Positions 50,941 to 62,210 of a stretch of 64,000 nt of DNA are shown here, piece after piece. Made by a program: the position numbers and the translations under genes. This DNA comes from Phytopythium helicoides (Eukaryota > Oomycota > Peronosporomycetes > Pythiales > Pythiaceae). Under the pieces are notes generated by a model. That model was not told where the DNA came from, made no database searches, and worked only from the letters and a program-made list of their open reading frames with translations. The DNA lies in NCBI GenBank assembly GCA_024867545.1, contig JANFNE010000002.1, positions 457,831 through 521,830 on the forward strand, given 5' to 3'. The stretch's first letter is position 1; each line of letters starts with the position of its first letter.

Positions 50941-52980
50941 ATGTCAAACGCAGGGGGCTCGCTGAAAGTAGACGCTGCTGACCTCAAAGCGCTTCAATCA
51001 ATGAGACTGCTTCGTCCTGATGTCAATGTTGCTGCGGACACTGGTGATACTGACACGTTTGGGCTTATATACGACGGCAACAGAAATTTGGCTGCGGAAT
51101 CCTTCGAAACTCGAGCATCACTTCAGCAAAGATGCCGTGAATTTGCTCGAGTTCAAGGGTTCGCTTTACGCGTTGAGAGCAATAGCTACCAGAAAGCAAA
51201 GCAAGAAGGTAACGCAAAGTATATATGCAAACAACTCCACGGGCAGCAGAGTCTCTCAGGTGCAACCATAGAAAAATGCCCCTTCTACATCAATGTGTAT
51301 GGAAAGCAGCACAAGTGGAAGATAACCCAGATGCGTGTGTGTCACAATCATCACAAGAACAGCGGCTTCGAGACTGCAACATTCGTAGAAGGCATGCTAC
51401 GTGATGACAACAGGGTTACACGTCAGATAGGAATGCCTTTTGCTGAGATGGTCGGCTTGCTGGAGAGAGAAATGCCTCCGGCATATGGCGACGCATGGTC
51501 AACTGTGAAGGGTAAGGCTATAATTGAGTTCCTACTTGCACGGCGCGTCGAAGCATCGAAGCAGACGGCATCTAAACTCAAGCATGCTTTGCTGGACTTA
51601 GTTCGTGGAGACATGCACGAAAGCTATCAAAAGCTCGAAGCATTTCTCCAGCTTGCCATCGACACTAACCCTGGATCGCATTATGGCTTCGAAAAAGAAG
51701 CTTCAGGGTTGTTTAAGCGGGCTTGTTTTTTTCCAGGGGCTTGCTTAAAGGCGCGCGAGCGATGCAAGAACATTGTTGGTCTAGATAGTGCTCATCTGAA
51801 AGGTGAAATGAACAAGCGGGGGGTGTTTCTTCTAGCTACGGCCAAGGATACTAACAACCACATCCTTGTGTTTGGGCTCGCTCTTGTTTCTGTTGAGAAT
51901 TTTGACAATTGGAACTGGTTTTTGCAGTATTTGCGCACATCTGTTGGCGCACTTGCGGCTGAGTTCAAGCCTGTGTTCATTTTTGATCGACAGAAAGGTC
52001 TTATTGCCGCAGTGTCGCAAACATTTCCAGCTAGTAGGCATCGTTTTTGCCTCCGCCATATCATTACAAACATATATAAGAAAGGCTCCGTGCTTACTCA
52101 AGACCAGGAAGCGTTGGTATTTGCTATGGCTCGTAGTGAATGTAGCAATGATTTCAATTTCTACGAGAAGCAACTTCGAGAGAAAAGCCTAGTTGCAGCC
52201 GATTACTTGAAAGGTCTGGACAAAGAGTGCTGGGTTACTTACGCATTTCATGAGGCACATAACTGTGCAACATACGACGAGGTGACGTCAAACATGTCCG
52301 AGTCTGCTAACAATTGGACTGGAAATTCAACTCGAAGTTCAATGCCTCTTGATGCCTTTGAACAGTACATGATTAAGATAGCAGAGCGCTTCGCAGACCG
52401 TCGTCGCGAAGCTGAACGCGGACCTAAGCGCCAGACTTCTAATGTTTCCGATTTCACCATTGATGCAACAATGGGAAATTACAACGATCTCGTGCCAAAG
52501 TACAAGTCAAAGTTGGAAGAGATGCTAGCTCTGCAGAAGGCGTGTAGCATCATTCCGTGCCTCGGAGGGACATACATGGTTCGATTCCTCGACACTAGCT
52601 CGATTAGTGGATATGTGCACGTGTGGCGGCTTGTAAACCTGGTCGAGCGGCAGTGCTCATGCACCAAGTGGCAAGACGGCGAATTTCCATGCATACATGC
52701 GATCAAAGCAGCTATACACAATGGCACGCGGATCTCAGACCTATTCAATTGGGATTTATTCTCCCAGTCCTCGTACAAACTCACGTATCAGCACCAGTTC
52801 ATCCCAGTATTTCGGTCTGCAACACTTCGTCGTGATGAGAATCTTATCATTCCTGATGTTCATGTCGAGCAGGAAGAGCAAGGAAAGCGAGGCAAGAAGC
52901 CGGGCCCCAAGCCCAAGCACAAGCGCAAAACCCACCGCATAGGATCTACTGCAACGCCAACTGTAGCAATGACACAGTAA
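50941..52980 (+). CDS. MULE transposase
   Basis: A 679-residue DDE transposase. The N-terminal FAR1/WRKY-like DNA-binding part (LQQRCREFARVQGFALRVES, then CPFYINVYGKQHKWKITQM and CHNHH) fits a zinc-binding fold. The catalytic core is IVGLDSAHLKGEMN (first D), VFIFDRQKGLIAAV (second D), RHRFCLRH, and NMSESANNW (the likely E). A SWIM zinc finger follows (RQCSCTKWQDGEFPCIHAIK), then a basic tail (KRGKKPGPKPKHKRKTH) that may be nuclear-targeting. The frame is open from 50707, but the ATG at 50941 opens the conserved region. No stops or frameshifts are visible. It would bind the terminal repeats and excise or copy the element. Confidence 0.9.
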   Translation: MSNAGGSLKVDAADLKALQSMRLLRPDVNVAADTGDTDTFGLIYDGNRNLAAESFETRASLQQRCREFARVQGFALRVESNSYQKAKQEGNAKYICKQLHGQQSLSGATIEKCPFYINVYGKQHKWKITQMRVCHNHHKNSGFETATFVEGMLRDDNRVTRQIGMPFAEMVGLLEREMPPAYGDAWSTVKGKAIIEFLLARRVEASKQTASKLKHALLDLVRGDMHESYQKLEAFLQLAIDTNPGSHYGFEKEASGLFKRACFFPGACLKARERCKNIVGLDSAHLKGEMNKRGVFLLATAKDTNNHILVFGLALVSVENFDNWNWFLQYLRTSVGALAAEFKPVFIFDRQKGLIAAVSQTFPASRHRFCLRHIITNIYKKGSVLTQDQEALVFAMARSECSNDFNFYEKQLREKSLVAADYLKGLDKECWVTYAFHEAHNCATYDEVTSNMSESANNWTGNSTRSSMPLDAFEQYMIKIAERFADRRREAERGPKRQTSNVSDFTIDATMGNYNDLVPKYKSKLEEMLALQKACSIIPCLGGTYMVRFLDTSSISGYVHVWRLVNLVERQCSCTKWQDGEFPCIHAIKAAIHNGTRISDLFNWDLFSQSSYKLTYQHQFIPVFRSATLRRDENLIIPDVHVEQEEQGKRGKKPGPKPKHKRKTHRIGSTATPTVAMTQ

Positions 52981-53328
52981 ACCTAGTTGATATATCTCCA
53001 TCGTACACTTTTAGAGACTTCACTTTGGTTTTTGCTTTGCACTGCAGGCGGCTCCGCTTCGCTTTTCAATATGCATACCGCTGACCATGCAATCGTGTAG
53101 TTGGTACGAACATTGTCTGCGCAAGTTGTAAAAATGCACGATCTCGCGACATTGCAACTTTTACAAGACATAATCCTCTATAACGTGATCCCTTTATGAC
53201 TTTATTACATTTTCACATATTTGTAGATATAATTCTCCCTCTCATATTTCATCTATAATTCAAGTCATTTCAATGTATTCAAAAATAAAACGTCACATTT
53301 CACCAAATTAAAACTACTTCAACACGCC
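52981..53328. other. Space between the two convergent MULE genes
   Basis: AT-rich sequence with both 3' ends. AATAAA at 53283-53288 is a possible polyadenylation signal. No gene. Confidence 0.45.
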
Positions 53329-53865
53329 CTAAATGACGATCTCACGTCGGCACATTGGGCACAATGGAGCCTCATCGCTGGCGAGTGCGTAGGCGACCAC
53401 GTGACTGATGCAGGTGCCGCAAACAATGTGAGAGCATGAGCGCGGTTGCACAGGCCTCACCATCGCCTGCATGCAGATCAGACACTCGTCGTCCTCCACC
53501 TCCGTCATGTCAAGAAGCTCGGGCAGATGAGCTGGAGGTGGCGGTGGCGGCGACGGCGACAGCGGGGACAACGGAGACGGCGACGGTGAGGCTGGAGGCA
53601 AGGCTGTCGACGTTGAGGGTGCGCTTGACGCTGCGGTAGGCGCGGCCGCGACCCTCACAGCCAAGTCGCGAAGTGCGTGCCGCCGGGCCTGGGCGTGAAG
53701 CCGGTCCATTAGCAGCTTGGCGTGACGCGCGGCCTCGAGACGCTGGGCTCGTAATCCTGGATCCCGCGTCTCGAGGCACGTGCGTCCGCCGACATGCCGA
53801 TATAGACTTGAGCGGGCGAGGATGCGCCCGCAGACCGGGCACGGGACACGATCCGATGTCGCCAT
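53329..53865 (-). CDS. RING-finger protein carried inside the MULE
   Basis: A 178-residue intact protein. The N-terminus has a small zinc-knuckle pattern (CPVCGRILARSSLYRHVGGRTC; C-x2-C...H...C). A charged helix (RLEAARHAKLLMDRLHAQAR) follows, and then a Ser/Pro-rich linker. The C-terminal C3HC4 RING domain reads CLICMQAM...CSHIVCGTC...CPMCRREI. RING proteins are usually ubiquitin E3 ligases. Codon composition is GC-rich, unlike the AT-richer transposase, which suggests capture of a host gene (Pack-MULE style). The convergent position and intact frame are also compatible with a stable second element gene. The start MATSDRVPCPVC lies ~120 bases inside the right terminal repeat. Confidence 0.82.
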   Translation of the reverse strand: MATSDRVPCPVCGRILARSSLYRHVGGRTCLETRDPGLRAQRLEAARHAKLLMDRLHAQARRHALRDLAVRVAAAPTAASSAPSTSTALPPASPSPSPLSPLSPSPPPPPPAHLPELLDMTEVEDDECLICMQAMVRPVQPRSCSHIVCGTCISHVVAYALASDEAPLCPMCRREIVI

Positions 53866-53987
53866 CTTGACAATGGCAACGTGATGGTGTGTTCAAAATT
53901 CCCATATAATGAAATCAAGTAAAATAAAATGTGTGCCATTCTTTATTTGCACCGTACAAATCATCCACGCATTCTGATATCTCGTCC

Positions 53988-54063
53988 ACTTGTAAGTGGC
54001 CGAGGACTGGCCACTTAGATTGCGACAAACCGCCCGAGGCCACTTACTTATTTTAATTCCTCG
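53988..54063 (-). repeat. Right terminal inverted repeat of the MULE
   Basis: ACTTGTAAGTGGCC at the inner end to TTAATTCCTCG at the outer end. It is the reverse complement of the left repeat with several point differences, for example TAAGTGG where the left has TATGTGG, and one T fewer in the TTTTG run. Confidence 0.9.
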
Positions 54064-55463
54064 CCGGGCAACCGCCAGGCGGTGCGTGTCACCCCGCAGG
54101 GTGAGATCCCGTTCGCCACTCCCACCCCGTAGCACCTCCCTCTTCAAGCGAAGCGAGGCAATGAGGAGCGCTGATGCGAAACCAGCAATGAGTTGTACAA
54201 GAGTCTTCACGCGTACAGTAAGGCTCGCCATGGGTTGCCATGGTTGCCTTCCTTCGATGACTCATGCATAAAAAAGAACACGGCATTTTCATCGATCTGC
54301 GAAGATTTTCATTGGTGGGCTCGGTTGGCCGTCTAGCCTAATCAATTTTCGTGATGCGCTCTGCCACCTCGTTGAGGTGCGGACGTACCCATACCTGGCG
54401 ACAACATCAAATCGTCCAATTCTCCCAGGTCATTGGTGCCTAGCTTACTGCGCAAGTGCATCGCTCATGCCGTTAAGAGGCCCGTGTGCTCGCAAGTTGC
54501 GTGTCGCACCAAGTCGTTTGCGTTGAATTTGGAATTGCTTGCTTCGACACAGGTGGACGTGCTTTAGCCGAGTCGCGATTAGTGCTGCCAACGTTAACAG
54601 CCGTGACGTTTCCTTAACCTTTTAACCTCAACGTTGAGGTTGATGTATATGAGGGTCGTTAGCGTGTCGAACCCGTTTAGGATTGTTGAATTCATTCTGC
54701 CGCTCTGCCAGCAGCGCATAGCCACATTGTGGAATAAAGATTTTGCTGTCCTAGCGATCTGCTCGTCACGATTAAGACGAGCGCGCTATAAAGTATCTTG
54801 CTCAATCGAACTGGATTGCGTAGATGCAACTGAGATCCACACATTTAGGTTGCTCGGTGCAGGTACAGCAGGACGATCGATCATTTTAAAGTGACTGGAT
54901 CACACCAAAAATACCTATTTGCATATATACTCCAACTTCTAATCCTTAAATCACCTGTATTTCCACCGGCCATGATGCTTGATGACTTCGATTGATGTAT
55001 CTGCGCCGTGTAGAGCTGTTGCGCAGCCAGCAAGAAGTGAGTGAGTGGAGAACAGTGCTGGGTGTTGGTGAGTGATGGCGGCTGCCCACTTGATGACCTT
55101 GGACATCGTACTTGTAGACAGGATCGATGATGACTTGATTGCACACAAGGTATTGTCGGCTTGAAGGCCCGTCATGGAACGGTCGAATTGGTGCTCTCGG
55201 GGTGGCATCGGATCTGGTTCTGGTGCGAGCACGTTTTGGCTCCGCAACGCGTTGCACCGGGAACGAGCGTTTGAGGCCCACTATCCTCACGGCTGTCGAT
55301 GAAGAGTTGTGACTTCCAGCCCACCGTGATATCATATATGCCCATACATTCCTGTAATGGGCCCCATGTCAATTACATGACAAAATCTGGTCACAGATTG
55401 GTCTGTGACAGCAGACTGGTGTCTGTGGCAGCAGACTGGTGTGAGACACACTCACGGGAGCAA
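54064..55463. other. Degenerate repeat-rich stretch
   Basis: No intact gene. A short direct repeat of CAGCAGACTGGTGT occurs at ~55407-55443. TGTAATGGGCCCCATGTC (55353-55370) is a possible LTR-type edge, unproven. The rest is unrecognised. Confidence 0.4.
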
Positions 55464-57500
55464 TCAATGATTGCGACCGCACGGAATGTTCTCGAAGCAT
55501 TCTCGAGTGCTCTCTGCACACGTGTCTCTGTGCATGAAGATGGTTCCTGCTTGATTTCTATCTAGTGACGAAGCCGACGTGTCATTGTGGGTACATGTTA
55601 GTGGTTTCAACCAATCACAACGTGCCACGTGGCGGGAGAGAGGTTCTTTGTTGAACTCGATCAAGAACATCCTGGAGCGGCCTGGTTTGTCGAGCATTAT
55701 CAACTTGACTGTCCCTCTTTCAGTTTGCTGAGCACAGGAATTGTTGAAGCTCCCAGCATTACTTGGGTACGGTAAGGCTTGCAGCGCCTGAATTCGCTCT
55801 GGATCATCATTTACACCTTCTCCGCTAATTATCTTACCGCACCATTTGACTTCGCGCTCGTACAAGCTAGACTTTGTGGCGTTCAGTTTCAACCCATTAT
55901 GTTTCAGCAGATTAAAAAGCTCTTCAAGCTTTTCGAGATAGTGTCGAGCTCTTTTGCGTGTAGCAGCAAGTCATTAATCCAGACTAACAGGTTCTTGTAA
56001 AGTAGAGGTTAAAGGCATAGTTCCATAGTGGCTTGGAAGAACAGTGCCGCATCACATCATCCTTGTTGAACTCGCTTTGATGAGTAAATCTTCCTGTGCG
56101 TCATGTATGAGAGTAACTCTTGGCTTTCGACTGCAAGAGGAAGCTGCCAAAATCCTTTAATGAAGTCGAATTTTCCGAACACAGTACTGCCGAGTACTTG
56201 CTGTAGATCGACTTGAAGGTTTGGCATCAGTCAGTCATCGGCTCTATTTGTGCGTTTAACGGTTTGTAGTCAACAGTTTGTCGGAATTCGTGGCTTCCTC
56301 GCTTTCTTACTAGTAAGGCTGCACATGCCCAGTGGCTCCTTGGGTTGTCTACAACCCACCCTAGTTTCACCAAGGAACTGTTGAACTCCTCCAGAAACAA
56401 CTGGTGTCAGGTGCGTACTTCCGTGCTTTCGCTTTGTACGGTTTGGCTCCTGCCTTTAGTTTGATTTGGAGTGGCGGCACATCCGCTGGTGGGTCATTTC
56501 CTAGAGTGAGTCTCCATACGTCATGTGCATGTACATTGGCTCTCAGTTTGTCCAGGTTTGATGTCGAGAATCCGTTGTCTACAGCTAGTTGAATCATGTC
56601 TTTGACTTCCAGGTACACATCTTTACTCTGACTTTCAACACACTTAGGCAAATTGTTCTCCACATCTTCATCGTCTTCTCCATCGTCTTCTCCATCGTCT
56701 TCATGTGAGTTTGCTAACAACATATCTAAGTGTCGGTTGATATCGATGCCCAATGTCAATAGCACGTCGTTTTCAATGAGAAATTCATCGCTTTCACTTT
56801 GAAGCACGAATCACTCCACCGGATCAAGGATGTTAACTCGCCCTGCAGCAGTCTCCAATGACAGTTCCAAGGTTGCTGTCTTGGTCCTTCAGTTGTTTTC
56901 CTCCCGCAAGCTGACACCAAACTGGCTCGGAGAGTATTGACACCGGTACTTGAACACCTCGCTGCATCACATCATTTAACATATTTAAATTGACACAAGT
57001 CTTGTCAGCACCAGTGTCGGCACTATACACAACATCAAGTACGCCACAGACACGTAGGAGCCGTTCATCAGTTGTGAGGCATTCGATAATCCTTTTTAGC
57101 ATCACGATGCCTCCCTCTTGGCTAGCTCTGGCCTGTTGCATTGCCAGGGAGCTTTTCGGGACAGTCAGCTTGTTGGTGGTCCCTTCAACACGTCCAGAGC
57201 CTCCAGTGGGTCCTTTTGGACGTTCTACGACCCCCAGCTGTGGCTGTTTGTTTGACGGTGTCGCAGTCCCGCCACGCTTACCATTGAACTTCTTCGCATC
57301 AAGTTGCTGTCGTTTTGGTAGCGGCGCATAGTCTTACGCTTTCTCGCTCGATTAACTGGTCTTTCCTCTTTTGCAACCTCAATGGGATGACTTGTGATGA
57401 GACGGAAGAGTGCAGGCAGGTTTATTTTCGCTTCGGGAACACGGAACGCCATCTCATTCTTCACTCGCTTCTTCAAGGTAAATGGAAGGCAATTCAACAA
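55464..57500 (-). mobile_element. Decayed Ty3/gypsy retrotransposon fragment
   Basis: Minus-strand order is gag tail, protease, reverse transcriptase. The gag-like tail lies at 57500-57225 (TLKKRVKNEMAFRVPEAKIN). The retropepsin core is YSADTGADKTCVN (57141-56833). A linker holds FLIENDVLLTLGIDINRHLD (56807-56367). Reverse-transcriptase pieces follow, broken by stops and frameshifts: FDFIKGFWQLPL, LLVWINDLLLHA (normally IDD) and EVKWCGKIISGEGV (55892-55464). RNase H and integrase are absent and no LTR pair was recognised. The element is not functional. Confidence 0.72.
56833..57141 (-). pseudogene. Retropepsin fragment of the gypsy remnant
   Basis: Contains the aspartic-protease active-site triad DTG in VYSADTGADKTCVNLNML, continuing LSEPVWCQLAGGKQLK. 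Same strand and order as the reverse-transcriptase pieces. Fragmentary reading frame. Confidence 0.65.
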
Positions 57501-58088
57501 GATTCTTTCCTGCCATCTTAAATTACTTACCAGCTGGATAGGCGGCTAGCATCAAGAAGGCTGCAACGCTTGTTTCATGAGCTCGCTTCTTGCCGAGCAC
57601 GTGACATTCATGTGGCTAGTTGGCGTCATATGACTGCGCGTTTGGCTTAATTCCACCAAGATTATTTTTCGAGACGTACCTGGTGAATGCAGCTGGTTAT
57701 TTTGTGCTCACCCTTGTCTTCGTGATAAGCTGTGTGAATGCGATGAGTAGCATATTTTGCAACGATAGGAGCTTCAGCGACAACAAGTATTGTGGGGATA
57801 GAGTCTTGCGTTTCAGAATGCCAGGTCGATGTGATGGCAAACGGATCCGAGCGCAAAAATGTTGCTGTGATAATCGAGGCCGTTCTAGTCGAATGTGAGT
57901 TGACCGCTCTACTTTATTTCGACGTATGGTTTACTCAGCTTGCAAGCGTTCGTGGCAGCGGAGCTGATTCTAGCATGTGCGAGTCGTTCAATGCTTTTTT
58001 GTGCGTGTTGGAGTTTTTGCTGCAATCGAACTTGGATTAGAAATCTTAACCTAAGGAATGCTCATTGCTGCATCTTGAGGGTTGCACG
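57501..58088. other. Boundary between gypsy and Helitron remnants
   Basis: No gene recognised. Short frames on both strands have no family features. Confidence 0.4.
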
Positions 58089-59702
58089 CTAACTCAAAAT
58101 TGTTTGTCTTGCAGTTTGTGCTGCGAGTTCATGGAGTCGCCGATCTTCTTCAAGTACGTCAGGATTTGGGCCGAAAAAATCAAAATCGGATTCGTCTGGC
58201 TTGCGTCCAACCCAGTACAGTCCGTCGCGCGTTCTAACGCACGACAGAGATACATACGGCGCATGACGGTCGACTGTGCGGTAGTGTGGGGGCCGCAAAT
58301 CAGTGACGACAATTTGGTCGCGCGTGTCGCCCTGCACACCATGCACAGTGACACCAAATGCCGGCACGATAGGGAAACCTTTGATGTGGATAGTTTCTTT
58401 GCGTAGCTTGAACGATGTTTTTGACTGGGCAATTGGCATAACAGAAGCTGGCCAATGCTCCGGGATGCTTGGAAATCGTGTCAATGATTGATTGCTGTGG
58501 ATGTCAACGTACACGTTTGTTGGGGGCTTGGACACGACCCACACACCGTCTTGCATTTGGCTGAATGTGGTTCCTTCATACCAGTCAATGTGATAAAGAC
58601 TGCCGCTAGCTCCATTTGCAACTCCCTTCGCGATGCATTGGTTTGATTTCACGCGCACTGGCATACCTATCATTTTTTCTATGAGCCACAATTGATTGAT
58701 ACGCCAAGCATGGATTGTGATTCGCACTGTACCGATGTAAGCCCTGAGACACACAGGTATATTTCCTGTTTGGTTGTCCGTCATGGCTGAGATCTCTGCG
58801 ATTTGTGTGGGCGTTAGGCCGACTGATAGTTGGGCAGGTAAAGCGTACACTTTACGATTCGGCGCTAGTGCACGACTTGCGGTTTGAACAGCGGCGTCGT
58901 TCATATGCTTCCGGTATGCATAATCGGTCGATATGACCTGGATAAACTGGCCGTGAAGGTCATCTGATTGTGGAGGTCCAGCGCGACAGAGGAATGCCTG
59001 AAGTTCTGGCACCCAGTTGCCAGTACGAGCCTGTGCAAGCCACTCACCCCATTCATGATCACCCGAAAATCGCACGTTTTCCGTCAAGTAGATGACTTTG
59101 TGGATTGACCGGTACAACATCGATCCTCGTACTTGGATTTCATTAAATGGCTTGCGCAAATCGGCAAGTTTGAACACGGGCACCCCGCGTACTGTCAGCA
59201 ACTGAAAGAAATCAAACATAAATACTGCCAGGAGGCCACCAAATGGTTCATTGCAGTCTCTGATTTTCCATAACGCTTCCTCCCACAGTCCGAAGAAACC
59301 GATGTCTGTCATGGAAAGCTCATCTGCTATCACACACAAGACTGGGTCCCACTTTGAACGCAGCTTGTCTCCTGGCTTCATGATATGACGCGGAAGGCAT
59401 TTTTGATTAATTCCTAAGCTGACTGAGCTGTGCATGGTTTGGCCGCTTATGTTTGCTGCTGCGATGCCGCTTGACGCCGTCGCCATGACACATTTTGGTC
59501 GGTCCCAACGACACCCAACGCATCGCAGAGCGTCAACTATGCGCGTTTTGCCAGTGCCACCGGCGCGTGTTATTATTAACGGAGTAGTAATGAAGATTGA
59601 CTGTGAAGGTAGCTCAACACCGGCAATTTTGTGGAGCAGTGGGACTGCGATGTGAACAAATGCGAGATGCTGCTCTTTGTTTAAGCTGAAAGCGCTTGAC
59701 AC
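58089..59702 (-). pseudogene. Helitron PIF1-type helicase segment
   Basis: A 537-residue open frame, the C-terminal part of a RepHel protein. It begins FSLNKEQHLAFVHIAVPLLH. Walker A is ITRAGGTGKTRIVDAL and Walker B CVIADELSMTD. Motif III is FMFDFFQLLTVRGVPVF, which departs from the PIF1 consensus GDFxQLPPV. Near the end come FGVTVHGVQGDTRDQIVV (normally T-x-H-K-x-Q-G) and YVSLSCVRTRDGLYWV (helicase motif VI-like VALSRxR). The altered motif III and HGVQG suggest loss of helicase activity even though the frame is open. Upstream it is disconnected from the rest of the protein. Confidence 0.78.
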
Positions 59703-60311
59703 GCTTTTGGTAGACGCAAAGGGGGGGGCAAGTCCTCGGTTGACGTTGCAGTGCCGTCCGCAATTGTCAAGTCAGAATTAGCATCATGAAGTAGTTGCAC
59801 AGTGACTTCGGTCGTTTTGACAACTGTGTCACTATCGACCGTGTTTTGTGGCACCGGAATATCGACACCGAGCTGTGGAGATGTGGTCGGCCATTTTTCA
59901 GGCTGATCACTCCCTCACGCGCCCGTCACCGACTGACGGAGGGGGTGCTCCGGTTTGCGGACGGTCTCACGTTGTGTACCCGTCGGTGGGCGATTCGCGA
60001 TCTCCGCGGATGAGGAGGGACGCTTGTGCCAGGTCGTCTCGAGTGGGGCTGGAGTCGCAGCAGCGGCAATTCCTCGCGCTGCGACGATAGGGTAAGTGCT
60101 GCGTAGCAGCAGGCCTCGACGCCCGCGTTGTCGAGGCACTCCAAGGGGTTTGCGGCAGGAGTAGTGCCCTAGCCGCCCAAAGTGGTGGGGTAGATGTCCA
60201 ATGTCCTTCACAGTGTCTTGCACCCTCTTGTTGGGTGTGAGGTTTCGTTGAGACGTGAGATGAATGGCCAAGAAGACGGCTTGAGCTCTCCAAAGTAGAT
60301 TCACGACTGAT

Positions 60312-61604
60312 TTACCTCCTACAGCCCCCTGACCTCCACTGGCTCTCCAAACCTACCATGACTACCTGGTATACATATGGTGTGGCAAACACCACACCTA
60401 TGAGGATCGCACCCAACAAGAGTGATAGTTCTCGATCCTCAGACTCAGACGATCCGGAGAATACTCCTCGATCTCCCCGCTTCCGCGCTGACACTCCACC
60501 ACAGAGCTTCTGCTGGAACGAATCGAGTTCGGTCATGGTCACTGGTACAGATCGCGCTGATACGTTACTTGACTGGTCGACAGGAAGATTCGTAAAGTTA
60601 ACATTGTTGGCATGCAGTCGTTGCACCGTGACTTCCTCCGCATTATTTAGTAGGGTTGCTGCTTCCTGTTCAGAGATGATAGTTTCGTCTTCTACGCAGG
60701 CGTATACATCAGATGCTACGACCGAAAGATATTCGCCCCTCGCAGCTGTTGTATCGCTGCCATGGTTGAAGCAACTGTCTAGCACGTCTGGATCGTTGCA
60801 CGTACTAGTGTCACTGTCTGCCATACGCTGAGCTCGAAACTCGCTTGCCTCAACAAGCGCAAAATAGTGCTGCTGATGAAACTCAAGAGAGCGCCGGAGC
60901 TGTTGCCGTGCATTTGGATCCCAGCGCAAAAAATGCTCACGTGCCGATCCATTTTCATTGAGAAAGTCTCGTGGAATTCGAAATGGGTAATATAAGAGTG
61001 CGCCTGCTCGACAGTAGAGCTCAGCCTGCTCGCTGTGCCTGAGATCATCCAGTAGACGTGCGTCTGGTAAACGAGGCCCAATTATCTCTGGTACGTTATG
61101 ATACTCGACACGAGTGAGCCCGTGCATTCGTACGTGCGCTGCGAGCAGATGTGGATCGGTTGAAATGAACGTTTGGCGGACTTGGAGCTGTTGAATTTGA
61201 ACCACGCACAGAAATCGTACCAGCAGAATTGGTTCGAGGCATCGCGGACGTGTTATGTAGTGCTGCATTGAGGATTCGATGACGAAGTGATCTCCACGTC
61301 GAATGACTGACGATTCGACATCTTCATTAGCCATTCTACGTAGACCTTCAGCAAGCGCCAAACGCTCAAAATTGCAGCTGAATTTTCCGGCACCACCGAC
61401 CAAAAGAATTGCAGTTGCAAGTCGTCCACCAATTTCAATTGCAGACGATGCTGAGTACGCTAGTGACATGAGTCGATCGATGCCTTGTTTAATTTCGTTT
61501 CGGTCCGTTTGAGGTGCGGCCGCTTCTCGCTCTTCGCGTCGTCGCAATGTGAGCTCCATGACGTCAATGTTGTCAAGCGTAGTCTGGCGCTTTGGTGCAT
61601 CCAT
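60312..61604 (-). pseudogene. Helitron middle segment
   Basis: A 430-residue open frame: DAPKRQTTLDNIDVMELTLR, SAYSASSAIEIGGRLATAIL, EYHNVPEIIGPRLPDARLL. It corresponds to the stretch between Rep and helicase. An FLRWDPNARQQLRRSLEF segment follows. The last ~35 codons drift away from the family and end in a stop before the helicase frame resumes 610 bases later. Confidence 0.6.
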
Positions 61605-61622
61605 GTTAAAGTGTAGCAGTCG

Positions 61623-62180
61623 TCACCAGAGAGGTATATATGGGTTGAGCCATTGGTTTCCGACGCTGCGTCGATACTTCATTTCGCCGTCGTCAGTAAG
61701 CTGCGTCTTGTGTTCAAGGTCGCGGTAGAAGTGATATCGACATGCTGTGCCTGATGTGCCTTTAATGCATGATGCTGTGTGTTCGTATGCATGTACTTGG
61801 TCTCGCTGCAACAGCTGGCTTAATTGTACATCAGCAGTCGTCTCATGTGCTGAGAGACCGTCAAATCGCAGTCAAAGAGCGCTCGCTGCGCTCTCAGTAC
61901 TTGCTGTTTTCTGCTCTTCGCCAAGCTCGCTTCACTTGAGCTGGATTACCAATGCAGCTACTTCTGCATCCGACATTTGCCGCTCGCATACATTACACAT
62001 TGCGATGTTGGGCGGTGGCGTGCCAGCCTTCAGACGATGCTTAAACTTAATGGGGATTTCGTGTGGGTCAAGATTGCCGGTGCAATCTTTTGTTGGGCAC
62101 ATGATCTTTTCGACCGAACGGAACACTGGTAACTCAGATGCAAAAATTGATGAGCAGTATTCTTCAAACCGCGATCGCAC
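61623..62180 (-). pseudogene. Helitron Rep C-terminal pieces
   Basis: Two frames. 62180-61932 has zinc-finger-like cysteines (MCPTKDCTGNL and MCNVCERQM). 61811-61623 reads EHTASCIKGTSGTACRYHFY and then WLNPYIPLW. The latter is the conserved HxxxCxK...CRFxFPR...NPxNP block of Helitron Reps. Confidence 0.65.
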
Positions 62181-62210
62181 TGATGTATCAGCAAGTAGTT
62201 TATCCCAATC

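Larger units (their letters stand above)
50617..54063. mobile_element. Mutator-like element (MULE) with two convergent genes
   Basis: A 3.45-kb element bounded by terminal inverted repeats of 76-77 bases. Between them lie an intact MULE transposase on the plus strand and a RING-finger gene on the minus strand, transcribed toward each other. This is the arrangement of maize MuDR (mudrA/mudrB), though the second protein here is unrelated in sequence as far as I can judge. No 8-11-base target duplication is evident: GTCTAAAAC on the left against CCGGGCAAC on the right. The ends may have been altered, or the true ends may lie slightly further out. Both reading frames are uninterrupted, so the element may be young or active. 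Confidence 0.82.

Noticed and set aside
55464..57500. Possible intact retrotransposon
   Set aside because: Protease and reverse-transcriptase pieces lie in different frames with stops, the RT motif reads IND instead of IDD, and integrase is absent.
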